From Rhodanobacter fulvus Jip2 (lineage in GTDB: Bacteria; Pseudomonadota; Gammaproteobacteria; Xanthomonadales; Rhodanobacteraceae): a stretch of 50,670 bases of DNA. The DNA is taken from the NCBI RefSeq assembly GCF_000264315.1, contig NZ_AJXU01000016.1:1-50670 (forward strand), in the 5' to 3' direction. This document shows, piece by piece, positions 25,216 through 33,632 of the stretch. Position 1 is the first letter of the stretch, and each line of letters opens with the position of its first letter. The position numbers and the translations under genes are program-made. A model generated the notes under the pieces. That model saw only the letters and a list, made by a program, of their open reading frames with translations, searched no databases and had not been told where the DNA came from.

Positions 25216-25704
25216 TCAGGGGTGAAACAGTTCTCTTGAGTGAGAGGAACCAAGTGCGGTCATGAAGATGCGTGCGAATTTCTGACAGTTATTGTGTAAC
25301 AACTTGTAATTCGGACCACATTTAAGTTGAGCGCGATTGATCGCCGCAGTAATTTCCCTACCGGTAGCGACCTTAGGGTTCGGTTTATACGACGTGCTTG
25401 TATGGTAAGGATTGTTGGGATCATTGCCGTCGTTACAATATTCCACCATTCCATTGGCGTTGCCGAATAGACCGAAATTGAGCACTTCTACATCAGCCGC
25501 GTTGCAAATGAATATCTGACTATGATGCGGCATGCCTTTCTGGGCAACATCGCCAACCTTGCGCCACTTGTGATACACCCGATACGGCGTAGCGTCATCA
25601 AGTCCGGCAATAAGGTGCAGGAATGCCCCCTTGGTGTTGGACTTGGATTGTTGACTGCTCTCACTGGGGGTCTGGGCGCTCTTGGATCCGATACCGAAAG
25701 GCAT
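25216..25704 (-). CDS. Candidate T6SS effector with LRAT-like / permuted papain NNCQKF motif (tentative)
   Basis: This 162-residue protein starts at the ATG at 25704, preceded by a strong ribosome binding site (AAGGAGAA, 25711-25718). Residues 1-25 are Ser/Gln-rich and flexible. A His-containing strand, PHHSQIFICN (His60/His61), precedes a helix (TGREITAAINRAQL) and then YKLLHNNCQKFARIF with Cys140. The order His-then-Cys, with N-C-x-x-F after a helix, is typical of LRAT-like and related circularly permuted papain-fold enzymes, which act as acyltransferases, phospholipases or amidases. The gene lies directly after clpV in an AT-richer stretch and upstream of PAAR and VgrG, the usual place for a type VI effector. 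Activity and target cannot be read from the sequence, and no dedicated immunity gene is obvious. Confidence 0.55.
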   Translation of the reverse strand: MPFGIGSKSAQTPSESSQQSKSNTKGAFLHLIAGLDDATPYRVYHKWRKVGDVAQKGMPHHSQIFICNAADVEVLNFGLFGNANGMVEYCNDGNDPNNPYHTSTSYKPNPKVATGREITAAINRAQLKCGPNYKLLHNNCQKFARIFMTALGSSHSRELFHP

Positions 25705-25896
25705 ACCTTATTCTCCTTAGTTGATTTATCGCGTCGATTTGAAGTCGGCTCAAACGGCAAAGCTCACCATGCCGCTCACCTATGATTGGATGGTTTTAGT
25801 GAACTGAACTTAATGACTAACATCTGCAATGGAACATGGAAATTTTTGGCGAAACGCTCCGAACAGAAACGGATCAGATTCACTTTCCGTCATACC
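25705..25896. other. AT-richer space between clpV and the first candidate effector
   Basis: This 192-base stretch has no convincing gene. It is visibly AT-richer than the core type VI genes and contains only the ribosome binding site of the downstream gene (25711-25718). It may contain a separate promoter for the effector genes, but I see no clear -35/-10 pair. Together with 25049-25215 and the two genes it forms a compositionally distinct islet. Confidence 0.6.
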
Positions 25897-28641
25897 TCAC
25901 CCAAACCCATACGAAAACTCCCCATCCGTCACCCCCACCTGCACCTTCGCGATCTCCTCACCCTCGATCATCTTGGTCAGGAACGCCCGAGAGATATCCG
26001 GCAGCATTGAGTTGGTGAGAATGGCGTCGATCATGCGGCCGCCCGATTCGGTTTCGGTGCAGCGCTCGACCACCAGCTTCACCACGTCCTCGCTGTAATC
26101 GAACGGGATCTTGTAGCGGGCTTCGACGCGTTTCTTGATGCGGTTGATCTGCAGCTTGACGATCTTGCCCAGCATCTCCGGGCTGAGCGGGTAGTACGGG
26201 ATTGTCACCAGGCGGCCCAGCAGCGCCGGCGGGAAAATCTTCAGCAGCGGCTCGCGCAGTGCCTTGGCCATGCCTTCGTGATCGGGCATCAGCTCCGGGT
26301 CTTTGCACAGGCCGGCGATCATGTCGGTGCCGGCGTTGGTGGTCAGCAGGATCAGGGTGTTCTTGAAGTCGATCGAGCGGCCTTCGCCGTCTTCCATCAC
26401 ACCCTTGTCGAACACCTGGAAGAAGATTTCGTGCACGTCGGGATGGGCTTTTTCCACCTCGTCCAGCAGCACCACGGAGTACGGCTTGCGGCGCACCGCC
26501 TCGGTGAGCACGCCACCTTCGCCGTAGCCGATGTAGCCGGGGGGCGCACCCTTCAAGGTTGAGACGGTATGCGCTTCCTGGAACTCGCTCATGTTGATGG
26601 TGATGATGTTCTGCTCACCGCCGTAAAGCGCCTCGGCCAGGGCCAGCGCGGTTTCGGTCTTGCCGACGCCTGAGGTGCCGGCGAGCATGAACACGCCGAT
26701 CGGCTTGTTCGGATCGACCAGGCCGGCGCGCGAGGTCTGGATGCGCTTGGCGATCATCTCCATCGCGTGATCCTGGCCGATGACGCGCTGGCCCATCAGG
26801 CCGGCCAGGTTCATCACGGTTTCCAGCTCGCTCTTGACCATGCGGCCGACCGGGATGCCGGTCCAGTCCGACACCACCGAGCCGACGGCCTGATAGTCGA
26901 CGGAGGCGAGGATCAGCGGGGTTTCGCCCTGCAGTTCGGCCAACCGGGTTTGCAGGCCTTTCAGTTCTTCCAGCGCTGCCGCGCGCTCGGCACCGTCCAG
27001 CGCGGCTTCGCCCGCCGGCGGCGCGCTCTTGGCTTCCGCCTCCTGCTTGGCCGACTCTTCAAGCGCACTGCCGGTGCCTTCCACCGGCGCGTTGGAGCCG
27101 CGCAGTTTCGAGCGGATATCGAGGATTTTTTCGACCAGATCCTTTTCCGCGACCCAGTTCGCCTCCAGTGTTTCCAGCCGCGCCTTCTGGGTTGTCAGCT
27201 TCTCGTTGGCGGCTTCTTCGCGCGCCGTGACCTCGACACCCACGTTCTTCTCGCGGGCGATGATGCCCAGCTCGGTTTCCAGCGCCTGGATGCGCTTGCG
27301 CGTGTCGTCCACTTCGGCGGGCACCGCATGCTGGCTGATCGCCACGCGGGCGCAGGCGGTGTCGAGCAGGCTGACCGACTTGTCCGGCAGCTGGCGCGCG
27401 GGGATGTAGCGGTGCGACAGCTTGACAGCGGCTTCCAGCGCCTCGTCGAGGATCTGCACCTTGTGGTGCTTCTCCATCACGCTGGCGACGCCGCGCATCA
27501 TCAGGATCGCCTTTTCCTCGCTGGGCTCGTCGATCTGCACGGTCTGGAAGCGGCGGGTCAGCGCCGGATCCTTTTCGATGTGCTTTTTGTACTCGGCCCA
27601 GGTGGTGGCACCGATGGTGCGCAGGTTGCCGCGGGCAAGCGCGGGCTTGAGCAGGTTGGCCGCGTCGCCGGTGCCGGCAGCGCCACCGGCGCCGACCAGG
27701 GTGTGCGCCTCGTCGATGAACAGGATGATCGGCTTGGTTGAGGACTGAACCTCCTCGATGACCTGCTTGAGACGATTCTCGAACTCGCCCTTCATGCTGG
27801 CGCCGGCCTGCAGCAGGCCAACGTCGAGTGCACGCAACTGCACGTCTTTCAGCGGTGGCGGCACGTCGCCGATGGCGATGCGCATGGCAAAACCTTCGAT
27901 CACTGCGGTCTTGCCGACGCCCGCCTCACCGACCAGCATCGGGTTGTTCTGGCGGCGGCGCATCAGGATATCGACGAGCTGGCGGATCTCGTCGTCGCGG
28001 CCGACGATCGGATCCATCTTGCCTTCGCGCGCCTGCTCGGTGAGATCGATGGTGAACTGCTTCAGCGCCTCCTGCTTGCCCATCTGCGCCGGGCCCATCG
28101 CGCCGCTGGCTTCGCCGGGAACGGCGCCGCCAATGTGGAAGCCGTCACTCGCGCTCTGGCCATCCTCGGGCGAGCCGGCGACCACTTCGGCGAATTTCTC
28201 CACCAGCGCCTCGGGCTTGATCTTGTCGAACTCGGCCGAGATGGCCACCAGCGCATTGCGCAGGTGCCGCGTGCGCACCACGCCCACGAGGAGGTAACCG
28301 GTGCGTACCTGCGCCTCGCCGAACATCAGCGTGGCGAAAACCCAACCGCGCTCGACCGCTTCCTCCACGTTGCTGGAAAGGTCGGAGATCGACGACGAGC
28401 CGCGCGGCAACCGGTCCAGCGCGTCGGTGACATCGCGCGCCAGGTTCGACGGGTTGAGGTTGAACTGCTTGATGATGCGGTGCAGGTCCGAGTCCTGCAG
28501 CTGCAGGATCTGGTGGATCCAGTGCACCAGCTCGACATAGGGATTGCCGCGCAGCTTGCAGAACACGGTGGCGCTTTCGATGCCCCGGTATGCCAGCTTG
28601 TTGAGCTTGCCGAACAACGCGCTGCGACTGATTTCCGCCAT
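25897..28641 (-). CDS. clpV: T6SS AAA+ ATPase ClpV (TssH)
   Basis: ClpV disassembles the contracted TssB/TssC sheath for reuse. The 914-residue protein begins [20 protein letters not shown], the ClpV-type N-terminal domain that contacts TssC. It has two AAA+ modules with Walker A sites GEAGVGKT (238-245) and GTSGVGKT (655-662), and the Walker B sequences [11 protein letters not shown] and [11 protein letters not shown] coiled-coil middle region lies between them (about 420-560). The C-terminus ends with the ClpB-type D2 small domain. Length and features match TssH rather than ClpB, and the neighbours confirm it. A 98-base space without visible features separates it from tssG. Confidence 0.97.
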   Translation of the reverse strand: MAEISRSALFGKLNKLAYRGIESATVFCKLRGNPYVELVHWIHQILQLQDSDLHRIIKQFNLNPSNLARDVTDALDRLPRGSSSISDLSSNVEEAVERGWVFATLMFGEAQVRTGYLLVGVVRTRHLRNALVAISAEFDKIKPEALVEKFAEVVAGSPEDGQSASDGFHIGGAVPGEASGAMGPAQMGKQEALKQFTIDLTEQAREGKMDPIVGRDDEIRQLVDILMRRRQNNPMLVGEAGVGKTAVIEGFAMRIAIGDVPPPLKDVQLRALDVGLLQAGASMKGEFENRLKQVIEEVQSSTKPIILFIDEAHTLVGAGGAAGTGDAANLLKPALARGNLRTIGATTWAEYKKHIEKDPALTRRFQTVQIDEPSEEKAILMMRGVASVMEKHHKVQILDEALEAAVKLSHRYIPARQLPDKSVSLLDTACARVAISQHAVPAEVDDTRKRIQALETELGIIAREKNVGVEVTAREEAANEKLTTQKARLETLEANWVAEKDLVEKILDIRSKLRGSNAPVEGTGSALEESAKQEAEAKSAPPAGEAALDGAERAAALEELKGLQTRLAELQGETPLILASVDYQAVGSVVSDWTGIPVGRMVKSELETVMNLAGLMGQRVIGQDHAMEMIAKRIQTSRAGLVDPNKPIGVFMLAGTSGVGKTETALALAEALYGGEQNIITINMSEFQEAHTVSTLKGAPPGYIGYGEGGVLTEAVRRKPYSVVLLDEVEKAHPDVHEIFFQVFDKGVMEDGEGRSIDFKNTLILLTTNAGTDMIAGLCKDPELMPDHEGMAKALREPLLKIFPPALLGRLVTIPYYPLSPEMLGKIVKLQINRIKKRVEARYKIPFDYSEDVVKLVVERCTETESGGRMIDAILTNSMLPDISRAFLTKMIEGEEIAKVQVGVTDGEFSYGFG

Positions 28642-28739
28642 GATTTTCTATCCCTTCGGTTGAATGGTCATCTTGGTCCGCGGCCGCCGATGGACGCTGT
28701 CGCGAACCTGTTGTGATCGAGTGACGCTTGCGCGCCGTG

Positions 28740-29762
28740 TTACCCCGCCGGCCTGAGCACCACCTGGTCGGCGTCGCCGTCGTGCTGGCGCCTGCCCATC
28801 CACGTGGTCAGCCCCAGCCGACCGGCCTGCCCCAGGCGCGTCACCGGCACCTCGTCCCGGTTCAGCACCAACTGCACATCCCACGCTTTCTCTTCGCCGA
28901 TGTAGGTTTTGACCGCCGCCATCAGTTGCCGCAGCGCTTCCCCGCCCGGCAGGAAGTTGTTGAACTGCGCACGGTTCAACGGCCCAAGCCGCAGTCGGAA
29001 GCGCTGCTGCGCTCCCCAGACGTGCTCGCCCATCACCGCGGTCAGGCCCAGGCCCGCCACCTCGCTGGAATGGCCCAGCCGCAGGTGCGCCGTCGACGGC
29101 AGGCGCATCCACTCGGCCATGAATTCCACGATGCGCACTGGGATACGGAAGAACTGCTCCAGCAGCGTGCGCAGGCCTTCGGCGTTGCGCGTCTGTGCCA
29201 GCAAGCGACCCGCAAAGAAGCGCTTGTACTGATCGGGCATCGCATCGCGGCCGTCCAGGCCAGGCGTCGACAAGCCCACCAGCGCGCCCATGTACAAGCG
29301 GAAACGATCCTCCTGCGGGCGATCGAACTGCACGGTCGGCTGCGCGTCGGCCCAGACCCGATAGAACAAGCTGGTCATGCGGTGATGGAAGATGTTGGCG
29401 AACGCGATGAAGGTGGAATCCTTCTCGTTGCGCTGGCGATCGAGGGCGTATTCGGTCAGATGCAGCGGCAGCGGCGCATTGGGGCCGAACAGGCCGAAGA
29501 ACAGCCCATGCATGCGCGCCGGCGCCCCCGCGCCACCCGGCTCGAAACGATCGATGGTGCGCGGTGCGAACGCCAGGGACGGCGTGTGGCACAGGCGCAC
29601 CATGTCCTCCGCCGGCTTGGTCGATTCGCCCACGCGTGGCTGCTCGGGAAACGCGCACTCCAGCCGGCGGATGGCCTCGAAAAATTCGAAGTCCTCCGGC
29701 CGGTCGCGCAGCGCGTTCTGCAGCGCTACAGCGTCTGTCGTTTGCCGAGCCGCACGGGCCAT
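28740..29762 (-). CDS. tssG: T6SS baseplate protein TssG
   Basis: TssG forms the baseplate wedge with TssE and TssF. The 340-residue protein begins MARAARQTTDAVALQNALRD and contains the family features FEFFEAIRRLECAFP, FGLFGPNAPLPLHLTEYA and the C-terminal LGLTTWMGRR. The start at 29762 overlaps the end of tssF by 37 bases, a common arrangement that couples their translation. It lacks signal peptide and membrane segments, as expected for a cytoplasmic baseplate part. Confidence 0.95.
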   Translation of the reverse strand: MARAARQTTDAVALQNALRDRPEDFEFFEAIRRLECAFPEQPRVGESTKPAEDMVRLCHTPSLAFAPRTIDRFEPGGAGAPARMHGLFFGLFGPNAPLPLHLTEYALDRQRNEKDSTFIAFANIFHHRMTSLFYRVWADAQPTVQFDRPQEDRFRLYMGALVGLSTPGLDGRDAMPDQYKRFFAGRLLAQTRNAEGLRTLLEQFFRIPVRIVEFMAEWMRLPSTAHLRLGHSSEVAGLGLTAVMGEHVWGAQQRFRLRLGPLNRAQFNNFLPGGEALRQLMAAVKTYIGEEKAWDVQLVLNRDEVPVTRLGQAGRLGLTTWMGRRQHDGDADQVVLRPAG

Positions 29763-31609
29763 CGGGCCACCTCGTTGCGTTCCAGGGTGCGCAGCACGGT
29801 TTCGGTAAACGAGTTCACCGAAACGTAGCGCGCGAAAAAGTGCTGCATGACCGAGCCCAGCAGGAAAGCGCCGGTGCCTTCGAAGGCAGCGTCGTCACAG
29901 GTGAGCGTGATCTCCAGGCCGCGCCCGAACGTGATCGGGCCGGGCACCGGAATGCGTCGCACGATCGGTTGCGAGCTGACCGCCTTGATGCCTTCGACCT
30001 GGCGCCGAGCGCTGGAGTCGAACTCGTCGCAATACAGCGTCAGCATCTCGCGCAGCGCGGCGGCGCCATCCTCGTTGCCGTCGCCCAGCAGCGAGACGTA
30101 GTTGAGTTGCAGGTGGCTCAGCAACCGCCACGCGGTTTCGCCCACCGCCACCGACGCGCGCGGCTTGGTCGGGCCGGCCACGCAGCGGATGGACTCCACC
30201 GGCGCGCCCACGTCCAGGGTGAAGTCGGTATGCGACTTGCCCACCGGCATCTGCAGCGGCAGGTCGCGGTTGGTGCACAGCAATTGCATGCCGATCTGGC
30301 GCAACTGGGTGGAGTACGGAGCGTCAGCCGCGTCCACCAGCGAAACAAACATCTCGTTGCCCACATAACTGGACCGCGCGCCGTGCAACTTCTGTCGCGA
30401 CGACAGCAGCCGCGGCTCGCGGCGCACGGTATGGAACGCCGCGTTGCCGCTGTGCCAGGTGCGCTCATCGCAGCCGTAGAACGGCTGGAAGCGCTGTTCG
30501 GGCTCCTGCCGGTCGCCGAAACCCTCGACGTTGCTGATGCTGTGGATCTCGAAATCCATCGGTCGCGTACGGTCGGCCAGCACGTGGTATTCGGTCTTGC
30601 CCTGCTGCAAGTGGATGCGATCGGCGCGGCGTGGAAACAGGTTGATCGCCGGCGTGCAGAACAGGCGGAAGTTGCCCGCGTCCACGGCGTTGTGCAGCCG
30701 GCTGACGCTGCGGTCGAACAACACCACGATCTCGAACTCGCTGCTGTTGGAGCGCGCCAGCACCTTGCGCAAGCCGGTGAACACGGCGAACAGGAAGCGC
30801 TCCGGGCAGGCAAAGTATTCCTGCAGCAGGCGATAGCCGCTGAAGGACCGACCGCTGTAGGGAATCAGCGCCTCGCTGTCATCGAAGCCCTTGCTGTGGA
30901 TGCTGCCGGCGTCGAGATGCTCCTCGACCGGGCCACTGGCGCCCTGCGTGCGCACCACCACGCCCACCGCGTTGGCCAGCAGTTGCTCGTACAGCCGCTT
31001 GGGCAACTCGTCGGCGCCGGCGATGAACAGCGGCAACTCGTCCAGCGTCAGCATGTTGACCTGCGCGCCTGCCGTCACCTGGAATTTTAGTCGCAGGCCG
31101 GCGCGCACGGTCTTGCTGGAGGGAATGGCCACGCCAGCGGCGGCGATGGCGGCCGGCGTTTCGAAATACTTCGCTTCGGTGATCTGCAGCGGCCACAAGG
31201 TGACGTCATGCGCCGTGCGGTACTCGCAGGCCGTGCGGTCGTCGCGCCCGATCAGGCTGCGCAGGGCGGTATCGCGGGCCACTGTGTGACCGGTGACCAG
31301 CGCGCTTTCCTTCAGGTCTGCTTGCATCTGCACCACCGCCATCGAAGGCACCGGCGACAGGTAATGCGGGTAGATCATTTCCATCAGGTGCTGGGTGAAC
31401 ACCGGTTGCTGCGCATCGAGTTTCAGCTGCACGCGCGCGGCGAGAAACGCAAAGCCTTCCAGCAGCCGTTCCACGTACGGGTCGGCGCACTCGAAGCCTT
31501 CCATGCCCAGCCGCCCGGCGATCTTCGGATACTCGCGCGCGAACTCGCCGCCCATCTCGCGGACGTGCTGCAGTTCCCGGTTGTAATAACGCAGCAGGCG
31601 CGGATCCAT
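29726..31609 (-). CDS. tssF: T6SS baseplate protein TssF
   Basis: The 627-residue protein starts at the ATG at 31609 with MDPRLLRYYNRELQHVREMG, which is the conserved TssF opening. A TTG nine bases upstream, overlapping the tssE stop, could add three residues but is less likely. Further family features are FAREYPKIAGRLGM, PYVERLLEGFAFLAARVQLK and MIYPHYLSPVPSMAVVQ. TssF dimers with TssG form the wedge around the VgrG hub. The gene sits 5 bases downstream of tssE and overlaps tssG. Confidence 0.96.
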   Translation of the reverse strand: MDPRLLRYYNRELQHVREMGGEFAREYPKIAGRLGMEGFECADPYVERLLEGFAFLAARVQLKLDAQQPVFTQHLMEMIYPHYLSPVPSMAVVQMQADLKESALVTGHTVARDTALRSLIGRDDRTACEYRTAHDVTLWPLQITEAKYFETPAAIAAAGVAIPSSKTVRAGLRLKFQVTAGAQVNMLTLDELPLFIAGADELPKRLYEQLLANAVGVVVRTQGASGPVEEHLDAGSIHSKGFDDSEALIPYSGRSFSGYRLLQEYFACPERFLFAVFTGLRKVLARSNSSEFEIVVLFDRSVSRLHNAVDAGNFRLFCTPAINLFPRRADRIHLQQGKTEYHVLADRTRPMDFEIHSISNVEGFGDRQEPEQRFQPFYGCDERTWHSGNAAFHTVRREPRLLSSRQKLHGARSSYVGNEMFVSLVDAADAPYSTQLRQIGMQLLCTNRDLPLQMPVGKSHTDFTLDVGAPVESIRCVAGPTKPRASVAVGETAWRLLSHLQLNYVSLLGDGNEDGAAALREMLTLYCDEFDSSARRQVEGIKAVSSQPIVRRIPVPGPITFGRGLEITLTCDDAAFEGTGAFLLGSVMQHFFARYVSVNSFTETVLRTLERNEVARWPVRLGKRQTL

Positions 31610-31614
31610 CGGGG

Positions 31615-32118
31615 TCAACCAAAACTTTCAGAAACGTTGAACTTGCCTGTTTCCAGGTCCACTTCGGTTTTCAGGTACAGGTTCAGCGGGATCGGCTGCG
31701 CCCACATCTCCGATTCGATGTTGAACACCAGCGACTGGTGATCCATGCGCGCACGGTCGGCCTGCACCGTCACGCGCAGCGTGCTGCTGGTGAGACGGGG
31801 CTCGAAGGCCACGATGGCGTCCTTGATCTGCCGCTGAAGTGCGCTGCCGTCGACACCGGCCAGCACCATGCCGGTCAGGTCCGGAACGCCGAAATTCAGC
31901 ACCGAACGAGCCACCTCGGGATACAGCTCCAGGTCGACGTCGTTACCCAGGTGCACGCAGTTGAGCAACCAGGAAATGTCGCGCGTGACGCAGTCGCGCA
32001 GGCGGGTAGCCGAGATCACCCTTTTCTCGCGGCTCTCCTCGGACTTGCCGGGCTCGTCGTCGGTCAGACGGTCCAGCAGCGAGGGCTGCAATCGTTCCTG
32101 GGTGGTGAGTTCGGCCAT
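31615..32118 (-). CDS. tssE: T6SS baseplate gp25-like protein TssE
   Basis: TssE is the homologue of phage T4 gp25 and starts sheath polymerisation on the baseplate. The 167-residue protein starts at the ATG at 32118 (MAELTTQERLQPSLLDRL), where the LQPSLLDRL segment is the usual family opening; an in-frame ATG at 32190 would extend back into tagJ. The gp25 domain includes the conserved RDISWLLN and YPEVARSVLNFG segments and the strand FEPRL. It lies 16 bases after tagJ and 5 bases before the tssF ATG. Confidence 0.95.
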   Translation of the reverse strand: MAELTTQERLQPSLLDRLTDDEPGKSEESREKRVISATRLRDCVTRDISWLLNCVHLGNDVDLELYPEVARSVLNFGVPDLTGMVLAGVDGSALQRQIKDAIVAFEPRLTSSTLRVTVQADRARMDHQSLVFNIESEMWAQPIPLNLYLKTEVDLETGKFNVSESFG

Positions 32119-32134
32119 GGCTCGTCCGCCCTGG

Positions 32135-32938
32135 TCAAACGCTGTCGAAGGAAATGGTGCGGACGTCCAGCAGGGGGTATTCGCCGGCATCGGTGGCGAA
32201 CATGCGCTGTCCGGAGCCCACGTAGAAGTCGTCGGCCAGGCTCAGCCAGTCCGTCTTGCGCGCCAGCACCACGTCGCTGTCGGCGGAGCGCTCCGAATCG
32301 GGATAGCGGCAAGGGATAAAGCCCACGGCCTGGCCACCGTTGGTCCAGGTGATCTGTACCGGTGCCCACACCTTGTCGCGCAGGTCGGTGGGTGATTCGA
32401 ATTTCAGCGTCTGCAAACGCGCAAACGGCACCCATGCGTAGCTGCCGTTGACGACGATTTCCAGGCACGGGCCAAACCGCGGATCGGCATCGGCGATCCA
32501 TTCGAACGGCGTGTCATCGATGCGGCCAGTTACAGCCGGCGCCTGTTCGAACGCCTGCTCGCGCAGCGGTGCCGCCTGGTGGTGCTTGCCCTGGGCATCC
32601 AGCTTGAACGCCTGCAGCAGCAACGCCACCCATTGTTCCGGTTCGCCGATCAACGAAGGCGAACGCTCGCCTTCCACGACCCGTGCGCGCGTTAGCTCAC
32701 CCTGCAGCGCCTGGGTGTAGGCGTTGACCATCAACGTGTTGCCGGGATCGAGCTCGCCGCTGACGTTCAACTGGTTCTGCGCCCGCTCCCACTGGCCCAT
32801 CAGGGCAAGCAACTGGAACAGGAACACGCGTGACTTGGCATCCGCGGGCTTGCCGCGCACCTGCACCGTCAATTGCTGCAATGCCTCGTTTACCCGGCCG
32901 GCTTGCAGCAGGTTCTGGGGATCTGCATCCACGATCAA
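32135..32938 (-). CDS. tagJ: T6SS accessory protein TagJ (ImpE family)
   Basis: TagJ interacts with the sheath protein TssB and is found in the subset of systems whose layout resembles the Pseudomonas aeruginosa H1 cluster. The 267-residue protein starts at the ATG at 32938 and has a TPR-like helical N-terminal half (NEALQQLTVQVRGKPADAKS; FLFQLLALMGQWERAQNQL) followed by a beta-rich ImpE half with FEWIADADPRFGPCLE, YAWVPFARLQTL and GFIPCRYPDSE. It is located between hcp and tssE, as usual. The hairpin at 32976-33005 lies between it and hcp. Confidence 0.94.
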   Translation of the reverse strand: MIVDADPQNLLQAGRVNEALQQLTVQVRGKPADAKSRVFLFQLLALMGQWERAQNQLNVSGELDPGNTLMVNAYTQALQGELTRARVVEGERSPSLIGEPEQWVALLLQAFKLDAQGKHHQAAPLREQAFEQAPAVTGRIDDTPFEWIADADPRFGPCLEIVVNGSYAWVPFARLQTLKFESPTDLRDKVWAPVQITWTNGGQAVGFIPCRYPDSERSADSDVVLARKTDWLSLADDFYVGSGQRMFATDAGEYPLLDVRTISFDSV

Positions 32939-32975
32939 TCACCACTGGGTAAGGAGAACGAAGTCGGGACAAACG

Positions 32976-33005
32976 CCCTGCTGACCCGAATCCGGGCCAG
33001 CAGGG
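32976..33005 (-). terminator. Strong hairpin between hcp and tagJ (attenuator or mRNA stabiliser)
   Basis: CCCTGCTG at 32976-32983 pairs with CAGCAGGG at 32998-33005, and the inner bases extend the stem to about 13 bp with one mismatch. On the minus strand the structure lies 8 bases after the hcp stop and is followed by cgtttgtcc, only weakly T-rich. Hcp is needed in far greater amount than the baseplate genes. A partial terminator or 3'-end stabiliser after hcp would give this; that is inference. Confidence 0.6.
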
Positions 33006-33012
33006 TGGTGCA

Positions 33013-33513
33013 TCAGGCCGCAGCGACCTTCTGCATGTCGTAGGTGAAGTCCTTGGTACCGCCATCCTTGGAGCCGTCATCCTTCTGCGGCTGGAACATG
33101 AACTTGAACTTGCCGAAGTGCAGCGTGATGTTCTCGGTCAGCTTGTCTTCGCCGCCGCTGCCGCCGGTGCTCAACGACGTGATCAGCACGCCCTCGCTAA
33201 GCTCCAGGGTGAGGAAGTCGGTCTGTTCGCCGGTGGCATTGGTGACGTACAGCCAGGCCTGCTCGACGCGGCCGCCGGTGCAGACGGCGTTCAACAGCGC
33301 GTTGGAACTGCCGTCCACGTACTTGGTGAGGGAAATATCCTGGACGTTGGCCTTGCCGCCGCCACCACCACCACCCTGGTGCAGGTTGCCGGAGTTGGAG
33401 GCACCCCACGACCACGCCAGCACCGGAATCTCGTCTTTGTGCTTGGCATGGGTGGAAGTGCCCTTGATCTCGACCTTGCCCTTGCCGAACTTGATGTGCA
33501 TGTCAAATGCCAT
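33013..33513 (-). CDS. hcp: T6SS tube protein Hcp (TssD)
   Basis: Hcp hexamers stack to form the inner tube. The 166-residue protein starts MAFDMHIKFGKGKVEIKG and shows the family features IPVLAWSWGASNSG, VQDISLTKYVDGSSNALL and the closing strand of the barrel KFKFMFQPQKDDGS. It contains a run of seven glycines (about residues 48-54) in a loop that is usually short, where it could vary without disturbing the barrel. The ribosome binding site is very strong (AGGAGAGG at 33518-33525). It is followed by a strong hairpin, as fits a highly expressed gene. Confidence 0.97.
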   Translation of the reverse strand: MAFDMHIKFGKGKVEIKGTSTHAKHKDEIPVLAWSWGASNSGNLHQGGGGGGGKANVQDISLTKYVDGSSNALLNAVCTGGRVEQAWLYVTNATGEQTDFLTLELSEGVLITSLSTGGSGGEDKLTENITLHFGKFKFMFQPQKDDGSKDGGTKDFTYDMQKVAAA

Positions 33514-33517
33514 GAAA

Positions 33518-33525
33518 CCTCTCCT
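33518..33525 (-). promoter_or_regulatory. Strong ribosome binding site of hcp
   Basis: AGGAGAGG lies four bases before the hcp ATG (33513) and is among the closest matches to the 16S rRNA tail in the cluster. It agrees with the need for much more Hcp than baseplate proteins. The 119-base space between tssC and hcp shows no other clear feature. Confidence 0.75.
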
Positions 33526-33632
33526 CTGTTTCCTGATTGATAAAGGATTACCGTCCGACCGAGACCTGCGCTCGACGCGATCGATGCTCCTGTCGCGGGT
33601 ACATCATTGAAACGCTGCCCGTTGCCGAGGTA

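Noticed and set aside
25786..26010. Short plus-strand frame near the end of clpV
   Set aside because: It runs antisense into clpV coding sequence and shows no recognisable domain or ribosome binding site.
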